A stretch of 64,000 nucleotides of DNA from Gammaproteobacteria bacterium UBA2679 (GCA_002354735.1 DEMD01000007.1:517418-581417); one strand, 5' to 3'. Counted from the stretch's first letter, positions 56,060 through 64,000 are shown. The notes: generated by a model not told the origin, from the sequence alone. Translations and numbers: made by a program.

Positions 56060-57085
56060 CTACTCGGTGACGGCTGCAAGATCCTTGCGGAACTGGTCGA
56101 GCAGCGCCTCGCCACTTTTTCCGGTCATTTCGATAAATTTCTTCTCGACCTGTGGTGCACGGGCGCGAAACAGCTCGATCTGCTCTTCATTCAAACGAGT
56201 AACGGTGACCTTGTCACTGGCTTTCTGGATTTTTGCCAGGGCATCATCCGCCAAGCCGTCGATGTGCTTGATGATTTCCTCGAACGCATAATCGGCCGCA
56301 TTGCGAATCAGCTTCTTGTCTTCATCAGGCAGGCCATCATAGAACTTCTTGTTGGCCATCGAGGCAGTAGTGAACCAGCCGTGGCCGGTGAAGACCAGGT
56401 TGGGTGAGACCTCGTACAAACCCGCGGACTCGATCCAGAAGATCGGGTTTTCCTGACCCTGGATCATGTTGGTCTGCAGCGCACCATAGACTTCCCCCCA
56501 AGGCAGTGGTGTCGGCGTGGCCCCGAATGCATCGTAGGTTTCCGACAGCAGCGGGTTGGTCATCACCCGGATTTTCTTGTTATCAAACTCCGCTGGACTC
56601 GTCACCGGCTCATCGACGGTCACGACCATCTCCCCTTCGGGATACATTTTTAGCAGCTCAAGACCGTTCTCGGCATAGAGCTTGGGGAAAGCTTCGTTGA
56701 TCGCCTTACTTTCTCGGAAAAACTCGATCACCGTGTCCATACTCGTAGGCATCAGATACGGAATAAAGAAGATTTGGGCTTCAGGAATCAGCGAGCCGGT
56801 GAACCCCGGTGACTGGTTGACGAAGTTGAGAATTCCGGACTGTGTCTGCTCCATGATGTCGTCGGACTCACCGAGTTCGCCGAAGCGGAAAATCTGCAGG
56901 GTGTGGTCGGAATTTTCTTCAATATATTCTTTGAATTTATAGGCATAGACGTCCTGGACGTCGCCCTCATACTCTTCATGAGCATAGCGCCAGTTGGCCG
57001 CGCTGGCGGAGTTCACCGCAGTCATCGCTGCAAATACGATCACCGAAACTCCAGCCAGTTTCTTTAGCTTTAATGAGGTATTCAT
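56060..57085 (-). CDS. teaA: Ectoine-binding TRAP receptor, TeaA-like
   Basis: A 341-residue periplasmic receptor with a signal peptide (cleavage near ASA at 27-29). The mature part starts [15 protein letters not shown] and continues with [68 protein letters not shown] and [10 protein letters not shown]. As I recall the Halomonas elongata TeaA sequence, the match is close over the whole length, including the N-terminal Glu-Glu and the Arg in [10 protein letters not shown] that contact ectoine. It should supply ectoine or hydroxyectoine, compatible solutes used against osmotic stress. GGAGAC precedes the ATG. Confidence 0.86.
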   Translation of the reverse strand: MNTSLKLKKLAGVSVIVFAAMTAVNSASAANWRYAHEEYEGDVQDVYAYKFKEYIEENSDHTLQIFRFGELGESDDIMEQTQSGILNFVNQSPGFTGSLIPEAQIFFIPYLMPTSMDTVIEFFRESKAINEAFPKLYAENGLELLKMYPEGEMVVTVDEPVTSPAEFDNKKIRVMTNPLLSETYDAFGATPTPLPWGEVYGALQTNMIQGQENPIFWIESAGLYEVSPNLVFTGHGWFTTASMANKKFYDGLPDEDKKLIRNAADYAFEEIIKHIDGLADDALAKIQKASDKVTVTRLNEEQIELFRARAPQVEKKFIEMTGKSGEALLDQFRKDLAAVTE

Positions 57086-57393
57086 GGGGTCGTCTCCGCT
57101 AATTGTTCCTCAGGATTTTTCTGTATCATTAACAGAGACTGCTAAAAAAATGACTTTTCCGCAAGGAAATCGGGCAAATAGATGCGAGTTATTAGGGGCT
57201 CGGACATCTCGGAGACATGCCGCGGGTATCCTCTCAAGCCGGATCAAGCGCAACCGAAAACCGGCGATAGTCAGGAAAATGGAACGCCAGCCGCCCTTAA
57301 AAAGACTAGGATGAAAGGTCGTGGGACTCATGCCGGCCATGGCGCCAAAGCTCATGACCTACTACTCAATCAAACACGAGCTATCGAATAACC
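57086..57393. promoter_or_regulatory. Divergent spacer between teaA and the Rho-like gene
   Basis: This 308-bp region must drive teaABC leftward and the Rho-like gene rightward. It is AT-rich near teaA, with a T-run at 57145-57151 on the lower strand, and GC-richer beyond. Short reading frames here (for example 57182-57391 on the plus strand) have no family signature and no ribosome binding site. In the frame of the Rho-like gene an in-frame TGA lies 12 codons upstream of its ATG, so no hidden N-terminal domain is joined to it. Confidence 0.45.
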
Positions 57394-58359
57394 ATGACGA
57401 GAACGACATTAGGGTTAACCCGGAAACGAAACAAGGACGCTAAACCAGCGGCTCAGGCAGCCGAAGCGGTGTCCGAGGCTGATCCACAAAAGCGGTTCCT
57501 GAACGGTGTAGTTATCAATCCAGCGCCGGGGATTCGCCTGGAGTCAGGTTCAGAAGAACTCTCGGTGCGCGCGATGGATTTGATCACGCCGATTGGCCTG
57601 GGGCAGCGAGGTTTAATCGTTGCACCGCCGGGGTCTGGGAAATCGACAGTTTTAAAACACATCTGTCAGGCGGTGGGAAAGGCGTATCCAGAGATCAAGC
57701 TTTACGCGTTACTCATAGATGAACGACCCGAAGAGGTCACTGATTTCAAGCGCAGCGTGCCGGCTGAGGTACACGCGTCTTCTTCGGATGAAAGTTATGC
57801 GCATCATGTTCGCATTGCCGATGAGCTTCTCGATACCGCGCGCCACCAAGCTGGTGAGGGTCAGGACGTCATGATTGTGATCGATTCACTCACGAGGCTT
57901 TCGCGTGTGCATAATGCGGAGCGAAAGGGCGGCGGTCGTACCATGTCTGGCGGGCTTGATGCTCGAGCGATGGAGATCCCGCGGAGGATGTTCGGCGCTG
58001 CTCGAAACCTTGAGAATGGCGGCTCGCTGACCATTTTGGCAACCGTTCTTGTTGATACCGGCAGCCGTATGGACCAGGTGATATTTGAGGAGTTCAAGGG
58101 CACAGGGAATATGGAACTGGTGTTATCAAGGGACGTTGCGCAGCAGCGAATCTTCCCCGCGCTGGACATTTCGAAAAGCAGTACACGCCGTGAAGAGCTG
58201 CTGCTGGATCCGAAAGATTTAGACAAGATCAGAGGGTTGCGCCGGGCGCTCAGCGGTCTCAAACCGCTAGAGGGCACAAAAAAGCTGGTTGAGCTGCTTG
58301 AGAAGTACCCTACGAATGCCGAACTTCTGAGAAATATTCCCGGCTCGCCCAGCGATTGA
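57394..58359 (+). CDS. Rho-like hexameric ATPase lacking the RNA-binding N-terminus
   Basis: A 321-residue protein that aligns with the ATPase half of transcription terminator Rho and lacks its N-terminal domains (about 130 residues in E. coli). Residues 1-33 are charged and unlike Rho. Conserved blocks: RAMDLITPIGLGQRGLIVAPP (60-79), Walker A APPGSGKST (77-85) where Rho has APPKAGKT, LLIDERPEEVT (106-116) with the catalytic Glu110, Walker B MIVIDSLTRL, GGSLTILATVLVDTGSRMDQ, FEEFKGTGNMEL and the arginine finger region STRREELL (Arg265). The Q-loop reads KGGGR, with Arg at the usual Lys. ATP binding and ring assembly look intact, but primary RNA loading must differ. Codon use is less GC-rich than upstream genes. 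Confidence 0.85.
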   Translation: MTRTTLGLTRKRNKDAKPAAQAAEAVSEADPQKRFLNGVVINPAPGIRLESGSEELSVRAMDLITPIGLGQRGLIVAPPGSGKSTVLKHICQAVGKAYPEIKLYALLIDERPEEVTDFKRSVPAEVHASSSDESYAHHVRIADELLDTARHQAGEGQDVMIVIDSLTRLSRVHNAERKGGGRTMSGGLDARAMEIPRRMFGAARNLENGGSLTILATVLVDTGSRMDQVIFEEFKGTGNMELVLSRDVAQQRIFPALDISKSSTRREELLLDPKDLDKIRGLRRALSGLKPLEGTKKLVELLEKYPTNAELLRNIPGSPSD

Positions 58360-58421
58360 ATCCGCGCTACGGGTCTGGCCGGCGTCGGCCATAATTTAGC
58401 TGCGGCATCCGTGTCCATCGG

Positions 58422-59585
58422 TTAGAAAACAGCAGAAGTCGTTGAAGCGTTAGTGGGCAGTTTTTGATTTTCGAGGGCAAGGCTGATATTGCCTCTGGAT
58501 TCCAACAGCTGCGCGGCAATCCGGGTATCCGCCGTGTAATACAATGACGCGAAGCCGAGACGGTTGCGGCCCAGGTTGTGGAATACCATGCCGAACGAAA
58601 TATCCCCGGCGCTGAAGCGCTCATGGTTGTCGGCAAAATATTGGGCGGGTTTGCTGTATTCTTCATCCACCATCAGCGAGCGGACGCGGCCAGGGCCCCC
58701 GTGATAGGCCTGAATCAGAATAAGCCGATACAGCTGTTCCCGCTTGTCCACAGGTAAATGGCCAAAGCGCGCCAGGAAAGGGGCTTGCAACATGCGGTGA
58801 TTGCGTTCGAACAGCCAGAGCGCACAGTCAATCTGGGCAATGCGATGCAGGTGCTTATTCGCCGGCACACCGCAGTCCTTCAGGACCACGGGAGTCAGTT
58901 GCAGGATACCGCGCGCCTTCGCTTTGGACTTGGCTTCACGAACGCCCCCACTTTCGATGATAAGAATGCCCGCCAGATCCGGCAGCAGGTTTATGGGGAG
59001 ACTGATCCGTTTTTGCTGGGCGCGGCGCTGGTACACCGCGTAGAGAGTGTCATGGATCGAGACCGGCTTTTTCGCGGTGCCGACTGTGATACCGTCCCAG
59101 GTGCCATTGAGTCGCCCGTCCGGATGCTCACCCAGGTAGCGCTGAATGGCCAGAGGCAGGTCCACATTGGGCTGATGACACCGGATCGCGAAAGGATAGC
59201 CGAAGGTGTTGGCATTACCCTCCACCCAGGCGTGAACTCGCCCCTCCCGGACCATGTCCTGACGAGTGGCGTTCAATCGTAGTTGCGTTTCAAAGGAATC
59301 GATGGCGTCATCGATATAAGTCAGAAAGGTGCCACGTCTATCGAACAGCACATGACGATTTCCAAGGGTACAGTGGCCGGAACGGGTCAGTATCCAGCGC
59401 CTGACAGTCACTACGTTGTCATACACGCCCTGACTTTCCGCATAGGGTTTGTCGCGGACCACCTCGGCCCAATTGAGCTGCGGCAGCACCGGGCCTTCCG
59501 CCAGGGCAAAGTTGTGATTCAACAGGGCCCAAAGGATGCCCACCACAGCGCCCCACCAGGTTCTGACGAGTTTAATGACCCCCAT
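58422..59585 (-). CDS. SLT-domain lytic transglycosylase-like protein
   Basis: A 387-residue exported protein. The N-terminus has a hydrophobic signal or anchor (residues about 10-30). Residues about 35-195 are an unassigned domain with four cysteines. The C-terminal half is a goose-lysozyme-like SLT domain: the catalytic Glu211 in GILIIESGG, then ARGILQLTP, where family members have G.MQ..P, and a helix-rich tail with YHGGPGRVRSL. It should cleave peptidoglycan in the periplasm. I start at the ATG at 59585 after CGGAG; the frame extends to 59633. It converges on the Rho-like gene with 62 bp between stops. Confidence 0.82.
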   Translation of the reverse strand: MGVIKLVRTWWGAVVGILWALLNHNFALAEGPVLPQLNWAEVVRDKPYAESQGVYDNVVTVRRWILTRSGHCTLGNRHVLFDRRGTFLTYIDDAIDSFETQLRLNATRQDMVREGRVHAWVEGNANTFGYPFAIRCHQPNVDLPLAIQRYLGEHPDGRLNGTWDGITVGTAKKPVSIHDTLYAVYQRRAQQKRISLPINLLPDLAGILIIESGGVREAKSKAKARGILQLTPVVLKDCGVPANKHLHRIAQIDCALWLFERNHRMLQAPFLARFGHLPVDKREQLYRLILIQAYHGGPGRVRSLMVDEEYSKPAQYFADNHERFSAGDISFGMVFHNLGRNRLGFASLYYTADTRIAAQLLESRGNISLALENQKLPTNASTTSAVF

Positions 59586-59882
59586 GCAAGCTCCGAATAC
59601 TACAGTTACGGCGCATACGTAAAACCCAGACAAGGCCCGGGTTTCAGGGAAGTGGTTGCCGCTCGTCTCAAGTATAATCTGGCCCCTGACTTCCGATATG
59701 GGGGTTACAAAAATATATCTTTCCTATCTGCGTTCACATCCGTGTCAGTTCACCTCCCCTCCTTCGGCGTCGCATTCATGACTGGTGTCCGTCCAAAAAT
59801 GCGACTTCTTACATGATCTTGGCGCTGTAACAGACATCACTTACGCTCCACCACTTCAATGGCAATTCAAGGACGATATCCC

Positions 59883-60557
59883 ATGAAAGACAAAGCAAGA
59901 TTAGTCGCGCTCGCTATGACTACGGTCCCCTTATTCGCAGGCGCCCTCACCATCTCAGGTCAGGCACTGGCATTTGGAATGTTCGGCGACGGACCTGCTG
60001 CCGGTTATGCCCATGCGCAGTACCAGAACATGATCACCCTGCAGACCAACCAGTGGCAGAAGAGATGGGCCGAGCAAAGCACGCAAAACCGACGCGCCGC
60101 CTCAAACGCCAAACAGGAATCTGTGGACGCCGTTCCGGCTGAATTGTCCGCCGATGAGACCAAGGCCGTGATCGAAAAGACGCTCGAAATGCACTACGCC
60201 ATGTTCCCTGTGCGGGCCATGGCCAAGTATTGTCATCAGCACTTTCCGCAGTCGTACTCGGCGGCCCCGCTCCAGCAGTGGGAAAAGAGAAATCATGCCG
60301 CGGATATGGAGACAATTCTCGGTTCAGTCGTGAAGGCAGACGAGGCCACGCTTTCTGCATTCGTTGCAGAGTCAGATGCCATGATGAGCAAGTGGATGGA
60401 TACCGAAAATGCCGGCAATCAGGCGGTCGTCTGCGGCAGCCTTGCTCAGGTGTTCCAACTGCAGGCCATAGATCTATCAGCCCAACCGGGCAACGCCCCA
60501 ATACTCCAAAAGATCGCAATGGTTGCGCGCAATGTCAGGGAGACTGGGACGCCGTAG
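59883..60557 (+). CDS. Exported protein of unknown function, 224 aa
   Basis: I recognise no family. The protein has a signal peptide (hydrophobic residues about 8-29, cleavage near ALA-F) and then a largely helical, Gln- and Ala-rich body. Only two cysteines are present in the mature part (in KYCHQHFP and VVCGSLAQ, about 110 and 187), which could form a disulfide. AAGGACG lies upstream of the ATG at 59883. It is the first gene after the lytic transglycosylase, divergent from it across a 297-bp spacer. Confidence 0.72.
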   Translation: MKDKARLVALAMTTVPLFAGALTISGQALAFGMFGDGPAAGYAHAQYQNMITLQTNQWQKRWAEQSTQNRRAASNAKQESVDAVPAELSADETKAVIEKTLEMHYAMFPVRAMAKYCHQHFPQSYSAAPLQQWEKRNHAADMETILGSVVKADEATLSAFVAESDAMMSKWMDTENAGNQAVVCGSLAQVFQLQAIDLSAQPGNAPILQKIAMVARNVRETGTP

Positions 60558-60839
60558 TCCTGCGCTGATAGTTGATGGCGGAAGGCTGAACAGTAGCTGC
60601 GCTTGTGGAACGATGCACTGCATGCTTTAGTTAATGAATTTAGACGGGGCTGAGCCCAGTACAAGGAATGGGATACCTCATGCCTTGAGGACCAGGTGAC
60701 CGAAGTCGTCTCTCTTCCGCCGAGCAAGTCACGATCAGCCGCCCCGGCAAGGTTCGAGCCGTCACTTTTCGTGCTTAATTACGCATGAAATTGCCTGCAG
60801 TAGCCGACGGTGTGTTAACCAGACTTCTCAAGGTGTGGA

Positions 60840-61142
60840 ATGAAGTATCTCAATATACTTTCAATGTCCCTGCTTCTAGGCGCTTGCGGTGAAGGGCAGA
60901 TCGAAGAGTTTGCCTTCAGGAAAGCTATGGAACTTACGCTTGTGGACTTATGCGGCGACGAAGATAAAGAGTGTATCGCCGCAGTGGAGTCCCAGACCGG
61001 TGTTTGCATGAAAAAAAGCAATTGGCGGAAATACGTGGCGAGTGAAGATGACCAAGCTGAGCTGAATCGCTTTACTACCGAATTCTACTCCTGCATCGTT
61101 GACAAAGATGGCAACTCCTATTTCGTGCATGATGAAGAATAG
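60840..61142 (+). CDS. Small lipoprotein, 100 aa
   Basis: A lipoprotein with lipobox LLGAC (Cys16) after a short hydrophobic signal. The mature part is acidic (DLCGDEDKECIAAVE) and has four further cysteines, likely two disulfides. No family recognised. A 282-bp spacer precedes it, in which I see no gene; CAAGGTGTGGA lies just before the ATG and offers a weak ribosome binding site. Confidence 0.7.
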   Translation: MKYLNILSMSLLLGACGEGQIEEFAFRKAMELTLVDLCGDEDKECIAAVESQTGVCMKKSNWRKYVASEDDQAELNRFTTEFYSCIVDKDGNSYFVHDEE

Positions 61143-61225
61143 CAACCGTAGTCAGAGGGCAGCTTGCCGCGTTCCGAGCCCTTCGAGTCGTCCTCGGCAC
61201 TCCTCTAGGCCTGGTGGGCGCCAGG

Positions 61226-61555
61226 ATGAAAGAGATCGTCGCTAGCGTTCTAGGGCTCTTCCTCGGCGGCGCTGTATTCGGAGTACTGTGTTTTGTCTTT
61301 GATGCGCCGACCTTTGAGCACGCAGCGTTTGCAATCATGGTTGGTGCGTTCACAGGCTTATTGGCTGCACCAGAGTTTGCTCCTGAATCGTTTCGATATC
61401 CGAAAGGCTTCCAAATGCTGGCTGGTACCGGGGTAGGACTCGGAATAGGCGCCCTTTTTGGCGCATCCTTGCCGTACATACTCGGCCTCAGTCTGATTGG
61501 TGCTGCCATAGGGTACTTCGCAAAGCAGTTTATAGAATTAATACCAATTCCCTGA
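61226..61555 (+). CDS. Small membrane protein, about 109 aa
   Basis: The protein is dominated by four hydrophobic segments (about residues 3-21, 31-46, 61-79 and 83-99) rich in Gly and Ala, so it is an integral membrane protein. No family recognised. I use the ATG at 61226; a GTG at 61214 in the same frame is possible, and neither has a strong ribosome binding site. It lies 83 bp after the small lipoprotein gene and may be cotranscribed with it. Confidence 0.6.
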   Translation: MKEIVASVLGLFLGGAVFGVLCFVFDAPTFEHAAFAIMVGAFTGLLAAPEFAPESFRYPKGFQMLAGTGVGLGIGALFGASLPYILGLSLIGAAIGYFAKQFIELIPIP

Positions 61556-61585
61556 ATTGCGCCTGCTCAAGGTAGTGCATGGACC

Positions 61586-61762
61586 ATGACTGAATACCTG
61601 CGCCTACAACCAGAGGCCGAGCTGCCGGTCGTATAAAGCTATCCGCCGTTCGTGGCGGTAATGGTCATCGAAGAGCTAAGGCGAACGGCAAGAGACGACT
61701 TTTCACGACCTGAGAAGCTGGCTCTATTCAAAAAAATTGGTGGCCATTCACTTCATTTTTGA
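61586..61762 (+). pseudogene. Possible remnant of a DUF7684-like gene with an internal stop
   Basis: Reading from the ATG at 61586 gives MTEYLRLQPEAELPVV, a TAA stop, then SYPPFVAVMVIEELRRTARDD and a short tail. YPPF.AV.VIEE is what I recall as the opening of DUF7684 proteins, which normally continue to an SGCLYMMAWG motif that is missing here. This looks like a broken 5' fragment. The match is short, so the call is tentative. Its 3' part overlaps the end of the gene on the other strand. Confidence 0.3.
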
Positions 61763-62081
61763 CTTCCCAGATGCCGTACTCTTGCCCAAGATAGATTTCA
61801 ACGAACCCACTCGAGTCAGCCCCGACAACAAAGAATTTCACGCTGGATTTGCCCTCTACTCCGTTCACCCGGTAGGAGATTCCCCAAGGCATCATGTAAA
61901 GCGACCGTACCGGACCAAAGTTAGTCTCTACCGAACTCGATTCAGCGATGTGCTTGGAAGCGACCGTATAAATGGCGCTATTTCTTATAAAGGAAAAGGA
62001 GAGTACCCAGATAATTATGCCGACCACAAGAGCACCAACTATCCCGCGCCAGACCGTTTTCTTTCTAACCTTCCGAAGCAT
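61728..62081 (-). CDS. Small membrane protein resembling the Coa1/Tim21 fold, 117 aa
   Basis: A single membrane helix (about residues 9-30) is followed by a compact periplasmic or cytoplasmic domain. The sequence NSAIYTVASKHIAESSSVETNFGP, shown in part, and VNGVEGKSSVKFFV..ADSSGFVEIYLG resemble bacterial cytochrome oxidase assembly factor 1 (Coa1) family proteins. The role in such bacteria is not established. I start at the ATG at 62081, preceded by AAGGGGG; the frame extends to 62210 without support. Confidence 0.6.
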   Translation of the reverse strand: MLRKVRKKTVWRGIVGALVVGIIIWVLSFSFIRNSAIYTVASKHIAESSSVETNFGPVRSLYMMPWGISYRVNGVEGKSSVKFFVVGADSSGFVEIYLGQEYGIWEVKNEVNGHQFF

Positions 62082-62786
62082 ACTAACCCCCTTACTTACG
62101 ACTGTGGCCGAAGGACATCTTAAACCCGACTGACATTTGAGCCCTGACTCCTCCGCCGCTTCGGAAATGGATGCGCCCGGAGTCGTCTCTATGAAAAGGC
62201 ACAACCGCAATTATGGTGATTACATGCGCCCGCCTCTATTCCAAAGGACGTTGATACATCGCGGATCTCACCTTCAGCCCTCAGCCCTCAGCCTTCAGCC
62301 TTCAGCCTTCAGCCTTCAGCCTTCAGCCTTCAGATATAATCCGGCCGTAGTTTCCCAATAAAGTCGTCGCAGGGTGCACTGCCGCGGCTGCAATGCTCAT
62401 TGCCCGCCGTCGACTACCTCGTAGATCATAGCTCAGACCGCCTCAGAAGCCTGTTTGGATAGTCATTCCATATGAGTAGCCTGGCTAGGCGGCGTGCCCT
62501 GCCCGTCGCATGAGGAATGTCATTCCGAAAAAGCGCTATGTAGGTCGCAGAACCCTGTGAGAGTAGTGCTTCTCCACCCTGACGTGACACAGCCTCCTGA
62601 GCCTGCACAGGCTGTGAACTTGTAGAGCGTTGTAGTGCGTGCTTTAGTTGCATTGAACGAGATGTTTATAAGCAACAGGAATTCGTATGTCGCTGCCATG
62701 GTCCTCGGTGCAACTTTTGGAGAATTCGCCGGGAGACCCGACGCGTGCAACACGTTAAGCTGTTATATCATTTTGAGGTAAGTGGG
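62082..62786. other. Non-coding stretch in the accessory tail
   Basis: Across 705 bp I find no gene with both a ribosome binding site and a recognisable protein. The main features are the nine-copy heptanucleotide repeat at 62271-62333, a GGAATG-T-CATTCC dyad near 62513-62525 and, at 62754, GTTAAGC, which fits an integron core motif but has no partner. GAGG at the right end serves the next gene. Confidence 0.5.
62271..62333 (+). repeat. Nine-copy heptanucleotide tandem repeat (CCTTCAG)
   Basis: Nine consecutive 7-bp units fill 63 bp: seven are CCTTCAG and the second and third are CCCTCAG. The unit is not a multiple of three, so any coding frame through it shifts every copy. The flanks are unrelated. 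It is a simple-sequence repeat likely to vary in copy number by slippage. Confidence 0.95.
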
Positions 62787-63104
62787 ATGGCCGAGGAGGC
62801 AATTACAACTCACGCTGCTACTCTTGCGTGTATTTTGGCAAGCCTGTACTTGGTTTTCTCGGGTTATCGACTGGCCGGCCTTATCCTGTTGTTGGGGTTC
62901 CTTTTGCATGCTCAAGGGATCTGGTTCTGGAGCTATTTTGATGTGCAAGTTAGTGGCCCCAAGTGTCTGAAGACTGTAGAAGAGTATCAGGCCTGCCTGC
63001 CCCAAAATGCTCAATTTTCATTGGCTCTGGGGCAGATTGCACCATTCTTCATGGCGCTGGGAATCGCACTTATTCCTCGACCCAAGCTCCGAGTTGGAAC
63101 ATAA
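62787..63104 (+). CDS. Small membrane protein, 105 aa
   Basis: Three hydrophobic segments (about residues 10-28, 29-51 and 78-97) identify an integral membrane protein. A short loop between the second and third carries KCLKTVEEYQACLPQ, whose two cysteines may pair. No family recognised. I use the ATG at 62787, with GAGGTAAGTGGG upstream; the frame extends to 62745. It is followed after 81 bp by a lipoprotein gene on the same strand. Confidence 0.65.
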   Translation: MAEEAITTHAATLACILASLYLVFSGYRLAGLILLLGFLLHAQGIWFWSYFDVQVSGPKCLKTVEEYQACLPQNAQFSLALGQIAPFFMALGIALIPRPKLRVGT

Positions 63105-63185
63105 CAAGGCTCTTTTACATACGTACACGCATTGGGTTCGCTTGCGAGACAATTCACGCCCAATCCGACAGGAAGGAGCGGCTTT

Positions 63186-63608
63186 ATGCAAAGAACGCTG
63201 GATATGCTTAGAATTTCCACAGTCCTAGTCATCCTCATTCTCGTTGGCTGCACATCCAGTCAAGTAGACCGAGAACCCCTCGGCTACGAGGGTCGTGACT
63301 CTCCAGAAGACTCCGTTGAAGAACTATTTTCCGAGCTGCAATCCAACCCTGAAGTGACGATTAAAACAGAGGGAGGATGGAGAGTGGCAGATGTCCCGTC
63401 CGAGCGAGCTCTTTACTCGTTCACACCTGAAAGCCATCCCGCCCATCCGTCATTCGTGAAGAGGGAGGTAGTAGAGAAAAACGGCTCGATCAACATTAGA
63501 ACTAGCGTCAAGTGCGGCGCAGAGAAAAGCGCCTGCGATCAGCTTGTCAGAGACTTTATTGAGCTAAACAACAAGGTCCGAGGAAAAGTCGAAGCTGGTG
63601 GTGGATAG
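63186..63608 (+). CDS. Small lipoprotein, 140 aa
   Basis: A lipoprotein with lipobox LVGC (Cys22) after a hydrophobic signal (residues 9-21). The mature part is polar, and two cysteines near the end (KCGAEKSACDQL) may form a disulfide. No family recognised. GGAAGGAG upstream of the ATG at 63186 is a very strong ribosome binding site; the frame extends to 63132. Confidence 0.75.
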   Translation: MQRTLDMLRISTVLVILILVGCTSSQVDREPLGYEGRDSPEDSVEELFSELQSNPEVTIKTEGGWRVADVPSERALYSFTPESHPAHPSFVKREVVEKNGSINIRTSVKCGAEKSACDQLVRDFIELNNKVRGKVEAGGG

Positions 63609-63744
63609 CAAGCCCCTGGAACGGACAACAGCTTCTAGGACGATGCTCGTATGTTCAACGTCAGCACCGTCTTTTGCGGGGTGTTTTCACGTTGGCATCG
63701 TTGCTCGCCAAATGCCCACGGCGGGAAATAAGGAGGAGAAAAAT

Positions 63745-64000
63745 TTGAAACACCTACTGATACTTTTACCTGTGTTGATGTTCGCTGGCTGCGCGGTAGC
63801 CCCCCAGCCCAATTATCATGCGGAAGAAAGCTACCAACAGCGAGAGGAGATCAAGGCCTCACTCTTTGACAATGACAATAGCCAGATTTCGAATGAAGCT
63901 GCTGAAAAAATACTGGGTGGGAAGGTAACTCTGTCGACAAACTCGAGAGTCGCGCTCCTCAAATTACCCACCTCGAGCTGGCAAGCCCCCGATACAGTAG
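63745..64000 (+). CDS. Lipoprotein, partial at the right edge
   Basis: A TTG at 63745 follows AGGAGG at 8 bp, and the frame stays open to the edge for 85 codons. The start reads like a lipoprotein signal with lipobox FAGC (Cys15). The mature part is rich in Asn, Glu and Ser (SLFDNDNSQISNEAAEKIL). No family can be named from this fragment. It is the third small exported protein in this tail region. Confidence 0.7.
   Translation, partial: MKHLLILLPVLMFAGCAVAPQPNYHAEESYQQREEIKASLFDNDNSQISNEAAEKILGGKVTLSTNSRVALLKLPTSSWQAPDTV

Noticed and set aside
57182..57391. N-terminal Rho fragment upstream of the Rho-like gene
   Set aside because: The reading frame is different and its translation lacks the cold-shock-like RNA-binding motifs of Rho. 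It does not support a frameshifted full-length rho.
59283..59816. Plus-strand 177-codon frame over the lytic transglycosylase start
   Set aside because: Its first part is antisense to a good SLT protein and the rest has no start signal or family match.
62271..62333. CRISPR array
   Set aside because: The units are 7 bp and directly adjacent, with no spacers and no cas genes.
62426..62753. Small minus-strand frames at 62426-62653 and 62520-62753
   Set aside because: They overlap each other in different frames, have no ribosome binding site, and resemble no protein family.
60558..63745. Integron gene-cassette array
   Set aside because: The series of small genes with gaps suggested cassettes, and GTTAAGC at 62754 fits the core site. 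No matching inverse core site lies at the right distance, and other gaps lack core motifs. No integrase is present.
1..64000. tRNA or rRNA genes
   Set aside because: I looked for tRNA arms, CCA-like ends and rRNA-like blocks in the spacers and saw none. A computed scan could still find one.

Overview
The window reads as chromosomal DNA of a Gram-negative gammaproteobacterium, probably marine or salt-tolerant. The evidence is the tktA-epd-pgk-fba block beside metK, the divergent serA / D-2-hydroxyglutarate dehydrogenase pair, TmcA, two TRAP transporters (one close to the ectoine importer TeaABC), many lipoproteins and a MipA/OmpV outer-membrane protein. I cannot name the genus. No rRNA, tRNA, CRISPR array, prophage or intact insertion sequence was seen.

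Layout. 1-3.05 kb: a large secreted protein of tandem beta-sandwich modules, cut by the left edge. 3.4-9.05 kb: a complete oligopeptide ABC transporter operon (oppABCDF). 9.25-13.1 kb: an orphan GspE-type ATPase, a LolA-like periplasmic protein and a DUF3080 lipoprotein. 13.2-17.3 kb: methionine salvage genes mtnBDC divergent from tmcA. 17.3-23.5 kb: a four-gene operon (D-2-hydroxyglutarate dehydrogenase, acylpyruvase-like FAH protein, membrane sulfatase, TraB/GumN protein) divergent from serA. 23.5-25.6 kb: a small membrane protein and fetAB. 25.6-35.4 kb: single genes, including an OmpA-like lipoprotein, a CYP152-type peroxygenase, a Pcm-erythromycin esterase fusion, an ion channel with an unusual filter, a double OB-fold protein, an SDR and a flavoprotein. 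35.5-38.6 kb: TRAP transporter 1 with a lipoprotein receptor. 41-46.5 kb: fba, pgk, epd, tktA. 46.7-51.3 kb: sahR, metK, ahcY, metF. 51.4-53.6 kb: LysE exporter, AcpH, MipA.

From about 53.6 kb the content becomes accessory. A vapB antitoxin is followed by a dead vapC. TRAP transporter 2 (teaABC) follows, then a short Rho-like ATPase with no RNA-binding domains and a lytic transglycosylase. After that come small lipoproteins and membrane proteins separated by non-coding DNA, including a nine-copy heptanucleotide repeat.

How the genes work together. The clearest theme is sulfur and one-carbon metabolism: SahR, MetK, AhcY and MetF run the S-adenosylmethionine cycle, and MtnB/D/C recycle methylthioadenosine carbon and sulfur. 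A perfect 9-bp inverted repeat between sahR and tktA is a strong candidate SahR operator. Serine synthesis is covered by SerA paired with the enzyme that removes its 2-hydroxyglutarate by-product. Central sugar phosphate metabolism is covered by TktA, Epd, Pgk and Fba. The most unusual single gene is the Rho-like ATPase at 57.4-58.4 kb.
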